Assembly: GCF_001465345.1 (NCBI RefSeq)
Contig: NZ_CP013655.1
Location: 1,786,673-1,850,672 of the forward strand
DNA from: Enterococcus rotai
GTDB lineage: Bacteria; Bacillota; Bacilli; Lactobacillales; Enterococcaceae
DNA length: 64,000 nucleotides
Direction of reading: 5' to 3'
Both the position numbers and the translations under genes were made by a program. The notes below the pieces were generated by a model. The model saw only the letters and a list, made by a program, of their open reading frames with translations, ran no database searches and was not told the DNA's origin. The first letter of the stretch is position 1, and every line of letters begins with the position of its first letter. Of the stretch, positions 15,774-24,555 are shown piece after piece.

Positions 15774-18410
15774 ATGGAAGCATACAAACAACCTATCGAG
15801 ACAATTATCAAAGAAGTGGATACAGATACAGAACAAGGATTAACGAAACAAGAGGTCAAGAAGCGGCTTGCTGAACATGGCGCGAACAAGTTTCATGAAG
15901 CGAAGAAAGAGTCGATAGTAAAGAAGTTTCTGCATAGTTTATCGGATTTTACAACAATCATTTTATTAGTTGCAGCAGCTATTTCATTTTACACAGCAAT
16001 TGCTACAGATCACGGGGATTATTTTGAAGGAATTCTGATTATCGCCATTGTGATCATTAATGCAGTATTAGCGATCGTTCAAGAAGGAAATGCTGAAAAA
16101 TCGTTGGCCGCCCTGCAAGATATGAACAAACAGAGCAGTTCGGTTTTACGTGATGGCAAAGTTGAGACCATTGATGCAGAAGATGTAGTTGTTGGCGATA
16201 TACTAGTACTAGAGTCAGGATCGATGATTACGGCGGATGCTCGCTTGATCCAAACGGCACAACTTAGAGTAGAAGAATCAGCACTGACTGGCGAAAGTGA
16301 ACCGATTGAAAAAGACTCAGAGTACATAGGCAACCAGGATGCACCAATCGGTGATCATATAAATATGGTATTTAAAGGCTGTACAGTGGCAAATGGTCGT
16401 GGCCGAGCAATTGTTACGGCAACAGGGATGCAAACAGAAATGGGTAAAATTGCCGGCTTGTTGAATGATGATGTGACCCAACAAACGCCGTTACAAAAAC
16501 GTTTGAACCAATTAGGGAAACGGATTAGTTTAATTGCTTTAGCTGCGGCGGCTCTAGTATTTATCATTGGTCAGATCCAAGGTGAACCAATATTAGAAAT
16601 GTTTATGACAGCAGTATCTTTAGCTGTTGCTGCGGTGCCGGAAACGTTGATGGTGATCGTGACCTTGACTTTGGCTTATGGTGTACAGAAAATGGCGAAA
16701 AAACACGCGATCATTCGCCGTTTACCAGCTGTTGAAACACTAGGGACGGCCAATGTGATTTGTTCTGATAAAACAGGAACGTTGACGCAAAATAAAATGC
16801 GGGTCAGACGTGTTTGGTCTCGTGGAGATGAAGTAACAGATACTGAAGATGCGATGACAGATGAAGCAATGGAAGTTTTAAAAATGGCTTCGCTTTGTAC
16901 GGATGTTATTGTAGATAAAGACGGAGACGATTTAGTCATCCAAGGAAATCCGACTGAAGCTGCAATTGTACGTGCTGTGGAAGAAAATTATCATACTAAG
17001 GCTGAATTGGAAGAAAAATACCCAAGAATCGGTGAAATTCCTTTTGACTCAGATCGAAAAATGATGACGACCGTTCATAAAATGGGGAAAAAGTATATTT
17101 CTGTCACAAAGGGTGCTTTTGACGTCTTATTGACCCGTTTTCGTTTTGGAGATGTGGAACAAGCAGCAGTAGTAAACGATCGCTTTGGAAAACGAGCTTT
17201 ACGAGTGATTGCGGTAGGTTATGCCATTTATGATGAAGAACCCACAGACATCACTTCAGAGGCGTTAGAGAAGAATTTGAGACTATTAGGATTGATCGGT
17301 ATGATCGATCCACCAAGACCAGAAAGTAAAGGGGCGATTGCTAGAGCCAAAAAGGCAGGAATCAAAACCGTCATGATCACAGGAGATCATGTAGTGACCG
17401 CTGGAGCTATTGCCAAAGAATTAGGTATATTAACAGATAAAAGCGAAGCTTTAACAGGTTCTGAATTGCAAAAAATGTCTGATGAAGAGTTAGACTCACG
17501 TGTGAAATCACTTTCTGTTTATGCTCGTGTAACACCAGAAGATAAAATTCGTATTGTGAAATCTTGGCAGCGTACTGGGGCTGTTGTTGCGATGACAGGG
17601 GATGGTGTCAATGATGCTCCTGCCTTGAAGGCAAGTGATGTAGGTTGTGCGATGGGGATTACTGGAACCGATGTGGCACAAGGTGCAGCAGATATGATTT
17701 TGACAGATGATAATTTTGCAACAATTGTTGATGCTGTTGCGCAAGGTCGAGCTGTTTATCGGAATATTCGTAAAGCGGTCAACTTTTTACTAAGTTGTAA
17801 TATTTCAGAGATATTTATTGTGTTGATTGCTATGTTGCTAGGTTGGGGAGCACCATTCACAGCTGTTCAATTATTATTTGTAAACGTTGTGGCTGATGGT
17901 TTGCCAGGTTTTGCTTTAGGGAAAGAACCTGCGGAAAAAGGAATCATGGATGAAGCACCGATTCCAAGAAATGAAGGGATTTTTGCACGTGGCTTATGGC
18001 AAAAAATCGGAATCAATGCCTTTGTCTTTACAGTGATTACCTTATTTGGTTTCTATTTAGGGGCTAACGTTGATTCAGTCTCTTACTTTTTCGAAGCAAG
18101 CCATGAAATTGGTCAAACAGTAGCATTCTTGATTTTAGCTTATTCATCGATTTTACATGTTTTCAATGTGAGAAGTACGGAATCAATTTTCAGAGTAAAA
18201 TTATCAACCAATAAATCATTGTTTGAAATGGCTGTATTGGCTGTGATCATTACAACGGTCATTGCATTATTGCCATTTACTCAAGAGCTGTTTGGATTAG
18301 TTCCAATCGGTATCAATCATTGGTTGTTAGTAATGGGCTTATCGATCATTCCGATTTTTGTTAATGAAATGATCAAATTCCATTATTCACCAGAAGAAGA
18401 TACAGAATAA
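15774..18410 (+). CDS. P-type cation-transporting ATPase (P2A, calcium/manganese type)
   Basis: 878 residues with a GGGGGGATAGG leader before the ATG. All P-type landmarks are present: TGES actuator loop (near 180), phosphorylation motif CSDKTGTLT (Asp332), MTGDGVNDAPALKASDVG hinge (near 607), and N-terminal cation-ATPase helix bundle. The membrane motifs are VAAVPETLMVIV in TM4 and FVNVVADGLPGFALG in TM6, close to SERCA-like P2A pumps (PEGL and NLVTDGLPA). It should expel Ca2+ or Mn2+ at the expense of ATP. Relatives YoaB (Lactococcus) and MgtA (Streptococcus pneumoniae) are manganese-controlled exporters under yybP-ykoY riboswitches. Here such a riboswitch sits just downstream, before kup. 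Specificity cannot be settled from sequence. Confidence 0.92.
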   Translation: MEAYKQPIETIIKEVDTDTEQGLTKQEVKKRLAEHGANKFHEAKKESIVKKFLHSLSDFTTIILLVAAAISFYTAIATDHGDYFEGILIIAIVIINAVLAIVQEGNAEKSLAALQDMNKQSSSVLRDGKVETIDAEDVVVGDILVLESGSMITADARLIQTAQLRVEESALTGESEPIEKDSEYIGNQDAPIGDHINMVFKGCTVANGRGRAIVTATGMQTEMGKIAGLLNDDVTQQTPLQKRLNQLGKRISLIALAAAALVFIIGQIQGEPILEMFMTAVSLAVAAVPETLMVIVTLTLAYGVQKMAKKHAIIRRLPAVETLGTANVICSDKTGTLTQNKMRVRRVWSRGDEVTDTEDAMTDEAMEVLKMASLCTDVIVDKDGDDLVIQGNPTEAAIVRAVEENYHTKAELEEKYPRIGEIPFDSDRKMMTTVHKMGKKYISVTKGAFDVLLTRFRFGDVEQAAVVNDRFGKRALRVIAVGYAIYDEEPTDITSEALEKNLRLLGLIGMIDPPRPESKGAIARAKKAGIKTVMITGDHVVTAGAIAKELGILTDKSEALTGSELQKMSDEELDSRVKSLSVYARVTPEDKIRIVKSWQRTGAVVAMTGDGVNDAPALKASDVGCAMGITGTDVAQGAADMILTDDNFATIVDAVAQGRAVYRNIRKAVNFLLSCNISEIFIVLIAMLLGWGAPFTAVQLLFVNVVADGLPGFALGKEPAEKGIMDEAPIPRNEGIFARGLWQKIGINAFVFTVITLFGFYLGANVDSVSYFFEASHEIGQTVAFLILAYSSILHVFNVRSTESIFRVKLSTNKSLFEMAVLAVIITTVIALLPFTQELFGLVPIGINHWLLVMGLSIIPIFVNEMIKFHYSPEEDTE

Positions 18411-18420
18411 AATGAGCATA

Positions 18421-18480
18421 AAAAGAACGCTTGAAGGGCCAATTTCTTAACAGAAATCGAGCCTTCAAGCGTTCTTTTTT
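18421..18480 (+). terminator. terminator after the P-type ATPase
   Basis: AAAAGAACGCTTGAAGG (18421-18437) pairs perfectly with CCTTCAAGCGTTCTTTT (18462-18478), followed by T residues. Confidence 0.92.
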
Positions 18481-18543
18481 ATAGTTTGAGCTTGATTGAA
18501 AGAATGCTTTGAAAATACTATTGAATTTATTTACATAAAAGAC

Positions 18544-18572
18544 TTGCTAAAATGTTGAAGGAGTATTATAGT
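18544..18572 (+). promoter_or_regulatory. promoter of the kup leader
   Basis: TTGCTA (18544-18549), 17-base spacer, TATAGT (18567-18572). Transcription from here would run about 90 nucleotides before the riboswitch and about 570 before the kup start. Confidence 0.5.
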
Positions 18573-18670
18573 TGTTATCAAAATCAGTTATTTTTGTTTT
18601 TTAGCTGGTATTTTTTTAAATTAATTATAACGAATAATCGATTTTTTTATTTGGATGTCCAAATAAGGAT

Positions 18671-18761
18671 CTTAGGGGAGTAGCAGCATAGTTTATCTAT
18701 GTTTTTAGATCAACAGCAAGTGTGAGAACACTGGTCTAAGAATGAAATTGCGAGACCTAAG
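18671..18761 (+). ncRNA. yybP-ykoY manganese riboswitch aptamer
   Basis: The conserved 5' strand CTTAGGGGAGTAGC (18671-18684) pairs through P1 CTTAGG/CCTAAG with the 3' strand TTGCGAGACCTAAG (18748-18761). The L1 sequence GGGGAGUAGC and L3 sequence GCGAGACC are the family signature. P2 is CATAG/CTATG (18687-18701). P3 is TTTTAGATC... with ...GGTCTAAG, capped by CAGCAAGTGTGAGAACACTG. A very short P4 (AAT-GAAA-ATT) follows. yybP-ykoY RNAs bind Mn2+ and usually control Mn2+ exporters or related membrane proteins. Here the next gene on the same strand is kup. The 3' P1 strand also belongs to a competing terminator-like hairpin. Confidence 0.88.
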
Positions 18762-18794
18762 TGTAAGGGCCAAGTGTCGTTTCACTTAGGTCTC
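18752..18794 (+). terminator. expression-platform hairpin competing with riboswitch P1
   Basis: GAGACCTAAGTG (18752-18763) pairs perfectly (12 bp) with CACTTAGGTCTC (18783-18794). Its 5' arm contains the P1 3' strand, so aptamer and hairpin exclude each other. The following sequence (TTATGTTACTT) is only moderately U-rich, so termination efficiency is uncertain. Confidence 0.75.
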
Positions 18795-18887
18795 TTATGT
18801 TACTTAAAAAGCAGAAGTGAGTTGAAGAGAAGTTCTGACAATTTTTTTTGTTTTTCAGTCAGAGCTGAACGAGCCGCTATGCTTTTA

Positions 18888-19130
18888 GTATTATCTAGCT
18901 TCAAGAGCTAGCCTCTCGAGAAAAAGATAAAAATTGAATGAGACAAAGAACGCCTCAGTCAATTTTTCCTATTTTCCTGTCGAGGCTGAACGAGCTCTTT
19001 CAGCTTTTGTATTATCTAGCTTTGTGGACTAGCTCTTCGGAAAAAAGATAAAATCTGCCTGTGACAAAAAGCGTCACCTTCAGATTTTCCTATTTTTCAG
19101 TCAGAGCAGGACGAGCCCGCTACGCTTTTA
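18888..19130 (+). repeat. tandem 121-bp structured repeat, two units, in the kup leader
   Basis: Two units (18888-19008, 19009-19130), each beginning GTATTATCTAGCT and ending near GCTTTT, preceded by a partial degenerate unit (about 18806-18887). Each carries an A-rich GATAAAA strand, a hairpin, a T-rich TTTTCCTATTTT strand and a GAGxCTGAACGAGC block. Hairpin arms differ in sequence between units but remain complementary: TTGAATGAGAC/GCCTCAGTCAA (18934-18944/18952-18962) and ATCTGCCTGTGAC/GTCACCTTCAGAT (19053-19065/19073-19085). The same family occurs at 59578-59818. Confidence 0.8.
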
Positions 19131-19147
19131 AATTGGAGGAGAATTTT

Positions 19148-21157
19148 GTGATAGAGAAGTCAAAAGTTTCGCATCATCAGAAATTGACTGCTGCTGGTCT
19201 TTTAGTGGCCATGGGTGTCGTTTATGGAGATATCGGAACAAGTCCGCTTTATGTAATGAAAGCGATCGTTGGAGATAATGGTGGTCTTCAAAATGTTTCA
19301 GAGAATTTCATTATTGGTGCGGTATCGTTGATTTTTTGGACATTAACGATCTTAACAACGATCAAATATGTTGTGATTGCTTTAAATGCGGATAATCATG
19401 GTGAAGGCGGAATTTTTTCTTTATACACACTTGTCCGTAAAAAAGGGAAGTATCTGATCATTCCAGCTATGATTGGTGGGGCGGCGTTATTAGCAGATGG
19501 TGTATTAACACCAGCGGTAACGGTGACAACAGCAATCGAAGGATTGCGTGGGATTCCTGTTTTCTTTGATCGGTTTGGGAGTGATCAAAACATCATCGTG
19601 ATGATTACTTTAGTTATTATTCTTATTCTATTTTCTGTCCAACGTTTTGGAACGGATGCGGTTGGTAAAGCATTTGGGCCAATCATGTTCGCTTGGTTTA
19701 CCTTTTTAGGCGTGATGGGGCTGATTAATTTTGGTCAAGATTGGACTGTGCTTCGTGCCTTGAATCCGTATTATGCGATTCATCTATTACTTAGTCCCGA
19801 AAATAAACTAGGGATCTTTGTTTTAGGGAATGTCTTTTTAGCTACAACTGGGGCAGAAGCTCTTTATTCTGACTTAGGTCACGTTGGAAAACATAATATT
19901 CGTGCTAGTTGGCCGTATATCAAAGTGTGTTTGATCCTTAATTATTTAGGTCAAGCAGCATGGATTTTAAGTGCTAAAAATGATCCGTCTGTTTTAGCTA
20001 TTGAGAATTTAAATCCATTTTTCCAAATGATGCCAAAGAGTATTATGCTGATTGGTGTGGTTTTTGCTACAGTTGCGGCAGTTATTGCTTCTCAAGCCTT
20101 GATTTCAGGTTCTTTTACCTTAGTGTCAGAAGCAATCAAATTAAAACTATTGCCAAGATTAAAAATTATTTATCCGGGTGCAAATATCGGTCAAATGTAT
20201 ATCCCAGCAGTTAATATGATGTTGTGGATCGTGTGTTCATTGATCGTGATTACCTTTAGAACTTCTACACATATGGAAGCAGCTTATGGTCTTTCCATTA
20301 CGGTAACCATGTTAATGACAACTATTTTGTTAATGTTTTATCTACTACAAAAAGGTGCGCCAAAATGGGTCGCTTATCTGGTTACCTTATTCTTTGGTAG
20401 TATTGAGTCAATTTTCTTTGTCTCAAGTATTGCAAAATTCTTCCACGGCGGTTACGTTGCAGTAGGGATTGCTCTCTTGATTTTAGCTGTGATGACGATT
20501 TGGGAATGGGGCAATATTATCAAAGAGAAAACATCTGATACAGTTCCGCTTAAGCAATATGTTGAGCAGTTACGGATGTTAAAAGATGATACATCAGTGC
20601 CAAAATCTCAAACCAATGTGGTGTTTATGACTCCTGATACGATTGGGGATGAAATTGGCAGACAAATTATTTACTCTATTTTAGATAAACAACCGAAAAG
20701 AGCAAATGTTTATTGGTTTGTTAATGTTGAAGTAACGGATGAACCTTTTACAAAAGAATACTCTGTCGATATGATGGGAACTGATTTTATTGTGCAAGTT
20801 CAATTGTATCTAGGATTCCATGTGGCACAAGAGGTCAATGTCTATATTCGTCAAATCGTGTATGATTTAATGAAAGAAGGTCGTTTACCTAAACAACCAC
20901 AAAAATATTCACTGACACCTGGACGTGAAGTGGGTGACTTCCAATTTATTATTATTCGGGAAGAGTTATCAAAAGTAACCGAATTGAAAAAATGGGATCG
21001 TCAAATCATGCAGCTGAAATTGGCAATCAAAAAGAGAACGACCACACCAGAAAACTGGTTTGGCTTAGAGTATAGTGAAGTGAAATATGAATCTGTTCCA
21101 TTGATTATTGGGGATACGCGTAAGACCAGATTAAGAGAACGGAAAGCTTTATCCTAA
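19148..21157 (+). CDS. kup: Kup-type low-affinity potassium transporter
   Basis: K+ uptake system of the KUP/HAK family. GTG start at 19148 with GGAGGA seven bases upstream, giving 669 residues. N-terminal signature [23 protein letters not shown], then about 12 membrane segments up to residue 450, and a hydrophilic cytoplasmic tail. [22 protein letters not shown] and [19 protein letters not shown] are further family blocks. The leader is unusual: a yybP-ykoY riboswitch with a competing hairpin plus two structured repeats lie between the promoter and the GTG. Kup enzymes in Firmicutes are often controlled by c-di-AMP; no c-di-AMP riboswitch was seen here. Confidence 0.95.
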   Translation: MIEKSKVSHHQKLTAAGLLVAMGVVYGDIGTSPLYVMKAIVGDNGGLQNVSENFIIGAVSLIFWTLTILTTIKYVVIALNADNHGEGGIFSLYTLVRKKGKYLIIPAMIGGAALLADGVLTPAVTVTTAIEGLRGIPVFFDRFGSDQNIIVMITLVIILILFSVQRFGTDAVGKAFGPIMFAWFTFLGVMGLINFGQDWTVLRALNPYYAIHLLLSPENKLGIFVLGNVFLATTGAEALYSDLGHVGKHNIRASWPYIKVCLILNYLGQAAWILSAKNDPSVLAIENLNPFFQMMPKSIMLIGVVFATVAAVIASQALISGSFTLVSEAIKLKLLPRLKIIYPGANIGQMYIPAVNMMLWIVCSLIVITFRTSTHMEAAYGLSITVTMLMTTILLMFYLLQKGAPKWVAYLVTLFFGSIESIFFVSSIAKFFHGGYVAVGIALLILAVMTIWEWGNIIKEKTSDTVPLKQYVEQLRMLKDDTSVPKSQTNVVFMTPDTIGDEIGRQIIYSILDKQPKRANVYWFVNVEVTDEPFTKEYSVDMMGTDFIVQVQLYLGFHVAQEVNVYIRQIVYDLMKEGRLPKQPQKYSLTPGREVGDFQFIIIREELSKVTELKKWDRQIMQLKLAIKKRTTTPENWFGLEYSEVKYESVPLIIGDTRKTRLRERKALS

Positions 21158-21160
21158 ACA

Positions 21161-21200
21161 AAAAAGCTCTAAGACTGCCTGAAAGTCTTAGAGTTTTTTG
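21161..21200 (+). terminator. terminator after kup
   Basis: CTCTAAGACT (21167-21176) pairs perfectly with AGTCTTAGAG (21184-21193), then TTTTTT. Confidence 0.9.
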
Positions 21201-21276
21201 TTACAATAGTTTCCATTCGCACTATACTCAAAGGACAAGTATAATGAATACGAAGAAGAAAAATGAGGTGTAGAAT

Positions 21277-22575
21277 ATGCTTGCAATAAATTTTTTTATT
21301 TTATTTTTAATGATTGCCATCACAGCATTTTTTGTAGCAAGTGAATTTGCCTTGGTGAAAATCCGTATGTCAAGATTGGAACAATTAAAAAACGATGGTA
21401 TAAAAAACGCTGAGTTGGCGATTCATGTAACCCATCATTTGGATGCCTATCTATCTGCTAGTCAGTTAGGAATCACTTTAACAGGATTGATCATTGGTTG
21501 GGTCGGTGAAGGATCGGTAGCAGCATTGTTGCATCCACTGATTGGTAATTTACCGATCAGCGCAGCTCTTAGCCGTACAATATCCATCATTTTAGGTTTT
21601 GCCATTGTGACATATGTGGATGTAGTAGTGGGGGAATTGCTGCCAAAAAGTTATAGTATTGCGCAGACAGAAAAAGTTGTTTTAGCGATTGTGAAGCCCT
21701 TGCACTATTTTTATAAAGTAATGTATCCATTTATCTGGTTGCTAAATCATTCTGCTGCAAAATTAGGAAAAATACTAGGAATAAAATTAGTGTCAGAAGG
21801 CGAAGAAACCTTAACTCAGGAAGAATTACTTTATGTAGCAGTTGATTCCTATAAAAAAGGTGAACTAACAAAAGAAGAATACCATTACATGGAAAATGTG
21901 TTTGAATTCGATGATACTCTAGCTAAAGAAATTCAAGTTGATCGGACCTCAATGGAAGTTTTTGAAGCTGATGAAACTGTAGCCCAAGCCATTCAGCATT
22001 CATTAAAACGAGGACATACACGTTATCCAGTAATCGAAGAGTCTAAAGATAATGTCTTAGGTTATGTGACATTGCCAGCCTTGATCAAGGAATCATTTAT
22101 CAACGATCAAAGAAAAGTTAGTGAATTAGTAGAAGAGCCAATCGTTGCTTTAACTACTATTCCCATCAAAACTCTTTTGACGATGATGCGAAAGGAAGGC
22201 AAGCACATTGCCATTTTAAAAGATGAATATGGTGGAACGACTGGGATGGTCACAATCGAGGATATTTTAGAAGAATTGGTCGGCGATATTAGGGATGAAA
22301 CAGATTTAGAGAATGCTTTAATTGCAAAAGAAGCAGATAATTCTTATATTGTATCTGGAAAAATCACTTTAGACGATTTTGAACGCTACTTTAGAGTCAA
22401 AATACCCCCTTTTGAAGAGTCCGAAATGTCTACTCTAGCTGGATTTATTGTGGAGCAACAGAAAAATCAAATTACGGTAGGGGATCAAATCAAGATAGAT
22501 GGGTTTACCCTTGAAGTACTAGATTATGAACATGCTCATATTGATTATTTTAAAGTAACAAAAGCAACTGAATAG
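21277..22575 (+). CDS. CNNM/CorC family protein (HlyC-type, DUF21 and CBS domains)
   Basis: 432 residues. The DUF21 membrane domain (about 1-190, with EFALVKIRMSRLEQL and SASQLGITLTGLIIGWVGEGS) is followed by a CBS pair (about 205-330: IQVDRTSMEVF..., ILKDEYGGTTGMVTIEDILEELVGDI) and a CorC/HlyC C-terminal transporter-associated domain (about 345-430). Members are often labelled hemolysin; several are linked to Mg2+ or other divalent cation efflux. It may join the neighbouring P-type ATPase and kup in cation balance, but has its own terminator. Start ATG follows GAGGTG. Confidence 0.9.
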   Translation: MLAINFFILFLMIAITAFFVASEFALVKIRMSRLEQLKNDGIKNAELAIHVTHHLDAYLSASQLGITLTGLIIGWVGEGSVAALLHPLIGNLPISAALSRTISIILGFAIVTYVDVVVGELLPKSYSIAQTEKVVLAIVKPLHYFYKVMYPFIWLLNHSAAKLGKILGIKLVSEGEETLTQEELLYVAVDSYKKGELTKEEYHYMENVFEFDDTLAKEIQVDRTSMEVFEADETVAQAIQHSLKRGHTRYPVIEESKDNVLGYVTLPALIKESFINDQRKVSELVEEPIVALTTIPIKTLLTMMRKEGKHIAILKDEYGGTTGMVTIEDILEELVGDIRDETDLENALIAKEADNSYIVSGKITLDDFERYFRVKIPPFEESEMSTLAGFIVEQQKNQITVGDQIKIDGFTLEVLDYEHAHIDYFKVTKATE

Positions 22576-22582
22576 AGAAAAG

Positions 22583-22620
22583 AGCCATAAAGACAATCAA
22601 TCATTCTTTGTGGCTTTTTA
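22583..22620 (+). terminator. terminator after the CNNM gene
   Basis: AGCCATAAAGA (22583-22593) pairs with TCTTTGTGGCT (22605-22615), one G-U, followed by T residues. Confidence 0.85.
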
Positions 22621-22713
22621 TTAATCATTTTCGCTGAATAGGCCGGAAAAATAAGATTGACGGAAGCATATTATTCCGATACGATTAAGAAAAATGGGAT
22701 AGGAAGTGTTTAA

Positions 22714-23631
22714 ATGCGTAAGGTAGGGATCATCGGGTTAGGACATGTTGGCGCAACATTAGCTTATACATTAGTGACCGAAAACGTAGTTGACGAACTT
22801 GTTTTGATCGATAAAGATGAAAAGCGAGCGATTTCGGAAGAATACGATTTATTGGATGCACAGGTTTTTTTAACGGGTAAAACGAAAATCATCATTCAAG
22901 ATTACCAAGCGTTGAAAGATGCCTCTGTCATTGTTTTTTGTGCAGGGCAGATCAGTGCACTAGGTGATGATGGAGATCGTTTTAAAGAGCTTGAGATTAC
23001 AAGCAAGATTGTTGAAGAGACAGCGCCTAAAATCAAGCAGTCAGGATTTGATGGTATTATTATAACGATTACAAACCCATGTGATGTAATTGCGGCCTAT
23101 ATGCAAAAACAAACAGGATTTGAGACAACGAAAGTATTTGGAACAGGTACAATGCTCGATACAGCACGTATGCAACAAGCAGTAAGCCGTAATGTATCGA
23201 TCGACAGTCGGAATGTAGGTGGTTATGTTTATGGTGAACATGGAGATTCTCAATTTGTAGCTTGGTCGACTGTGACGATTGGAGATCGCCCCCTATTGAC
23301 TTGGGATAGTGAACTTGATTTAAACCAATTGGATGAAGCAGTTCGTGCGGGTGGCTGGAATGCCTTTGCTGGAAAAGGTTACACAAGCTATGGGATCGCA
23401 ACCTGTGGTGCTCGACTGATCCGAATGATTTTGAATGACGCCAAAACGATTGTACCCGTTTCAGCGTATGATGATCAAATGGATAGTTATTATGGGCAAC
23501 CTGTAGTGATCGGGAAAAATGGGATAGAATCGTTCATCTCATGTCCACTAACTGAAAAAGAGCAAAATAGCTTAAAAGAATCAGTTCAAATTATTAAAGA
23601 TGGACTAGCGAATTTACCATTTAAGCAGTAA
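22714..23631 (+). CDS. L-2-hydroxyisocaproate/L-lactate-type dehydrogenase
   Basis: 305 residues of the lactate/malate dehydrogenase family. The Rossmann motif GLGHVGA (residues 8-14) precedes Asp in VLIDKDE, giving NAD+ preference. ITITNPCDV and GEHGDS (catalytic His176) are conserved. VIVFCAGQISALGDDGDRFKE carries the active-site loop, lacking the usual QK-PGETR of classical LDH, and the overall pattern fits the L-hydroxyisocaproate dehydrogenase branch of lactobacilli. It reduces branched 2-oxo acids from amino-acid transamination to hydroxy acids. RBS GGAAG lies upstream. queH follows closely (39 bases), possibly co-transcribed. Confidence 0.85.
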   Translation: MRKVGIIGLGHVGATLAYTLVTENVVDELVLIDKDEKRAISEEYDLLDAQVFLTGKTKIIIQDYQALKDASVIVFCAGQISALGDDGDRFKELEITSKIVEETAPKIKQSGFDGIIITITNPCDVIAAYMQKQTGFETTKVFGTGTMLDTARMQQAVSRNVSIDSRNVGGYVYGEHGDSQFVAWSTVTIGDRPLLTWDSELDLNQLDEAVRAGGWNAFAGKGYTSYGIATCGARLIRMILNDAKTIVPVSAYDDQMDSYYGQPVVIGKNGIESFISCPLTEKEQNSLKESVQIIKDGLANLPFKQ

Positions 23632-23670
23632 AATATAGTATCGAGCTTGAGAAAATATGGAGGCAATTCA

Positions 23671-24396
23671 TTGATAAATCTAACAGAAATAACGGAGAAA
23701 ATGTCTCCAAATCAAAAAATCAATTATGATCGTGTTTTACAAAAAGTCATTGCAGAATGGGAAAAAGCGGATACCCGACCAACAATTTTACTTCATAGCT
23801 GTTGTGCTCCGTGTAGTACCTATTCCCTTGAATATCTGACACAATATGCGGAGGTGACAATTTTCTTTGCTAATTCAAATATTCACCCAAGAACAGAATA
23901 TCAGCGTCGGGAAATCGTTCAGAAAAAATTTGTCGAGGATTTTAATCAGCAGACAAACAATCAGGTCAACTTTTTAGCTGCGCCTTATGAGCCCAATAAA
24001 TTTATCCAAATGGTGCAGGAAAAAGAACTAACAGAAGAGCCAGAGGGTGGTAAACGCTGTTCCGCTTGTTTTCAAATGCGCTTAGATATCGTGGCAGAAA
24101 AGGCACAAGAATTAGGCTATGACTATTTTGGCAGTGCGCTAACGTTATCACCAAAGAAAAATAGTCAATTGATCAATGAGATTGGGATTGATATTCAAAA
24201 GTTTTATGCCACTAATTATTTACCAAGTGATTTTAAGAAAAATAATGGTTATAAGCGTTCAATCGAATTGTGTAAAGAATACGATGTCTATCGTCAATGT
24301 TATTGTGGCTGTATGTTCGCAGCGACAAAACAAGGGATAGACTTAAAATCAGTGAACAAGGAAGCAAAAGAATTTTTAGTAGAACAAGAAAAATAA
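23671..24396 (+). CDS. queH: epoxyqueuosine reductase QueH
   Basis: Last step of queuosine synthesis: reduces epoxyqueuosine in tRNA. QueH (formerly DUF208) replaces QueG in many Firmicutes. TTG 23671 is chosen for GGAGG seven bases upstream (241 residues); a Met ten codons in is an alternative. Cysteine ligands for iron-sulfur and metal binding are all visible: SCCAPCS (Cys44, 45, 48), GGKRCSACFQMRL, and QCYCGCM near the C-terminus. Together with queA and tgt in this window it covers the tRNA-level steps of the pathway; the preQ1 synthesis genes are not seen. Confidence 0.93.
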   Translation: MINLTEITEKMSPNQKINYDRVLQKVIAEWEKADTRPTILLHSCCAPCSTYSLEYLTQYAEVTIFFANSNIHPRTEYQRREIVQKKFVEDFNQQTNNQVNFLAAPYEPNKFIQMVQEKELTEEPEGGKRCSACFQMRLDIVAEKAQELGYDYFGSALTLSPKKNSQLINEIGIDIQKFYATNYLPSDFKKNNGYKRSIELCKEYDVYRQCYCGCMFAATKQGIDLKSVNKEAKEFLVEQEK

Positions 24397-24401
24397 TAGA
24401 A

Positions 24402-24447
24402 AAGAGGATGATTTCCAAGTAACAGGAATGGAAGTTATTCTTTTTTT
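24402..24447 (+). terminator. terminator after queH
   Basis: AAGAGGATGATTTCCA pairs with TGGAAGTTATTCTTT with G-U pairs, followed by a T-run ending at 24447. Confidence 0.75.
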
Positions 24448-24457
24448 GTTCCCTTTG

Positions 24458-24476
24458 ATATAGTTTTAAACTATAT
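24458..24476. promoter_or_regulatory. MET-box (MtaR/MetR-type LysR regulator site) upstream of metE
   Basis: ATATAGTTTTAAACTATAT, a perfect 9-bp inverted repeat around one base. It matches the MET-box consensus TATAGTTTSAAACTATA described for the LysR-type methionine regulator MtaR in streptococci, apart from T at the centre. It lies 80 bases before metE, so metE-metF is probably controlled by methionine precursors. The regulator gene is not in this window. Confidence 0.8.
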
Positions 24477-24555
24477 TTAATGATAGAAAATAAGTGTTAT
24501 TCTATATTTCTTTATCATGGTAAAGTAGTTGAAATACCTTTGAAGGAGGAAAAGT

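Noticed and set aside
18671-18794. c-di-AMP (ydaO) riboswitch for kup
   Set aside because: Expected on functional grounds for potassium uptake, but the conserved sequence blocks match yybP-ykoY and not ydaO.
19061-19147. Kup N-terminal extension of 29 residues
   Set aside because: It lies in the structured repeat, and GGAGGA precedes the GTG at 19148.
23647-23670. Longer QueH start at TTG 23647
   Set aside because: It contains the GGAGG ribosome site of the downstream TTG.
24397-24555. SAM riboswitch or T-box upstream of metE
   Set aside because: The interval is only 159 bases, holds a terminator of queH and a MET-box, and lacks T-box or S-box sequences.
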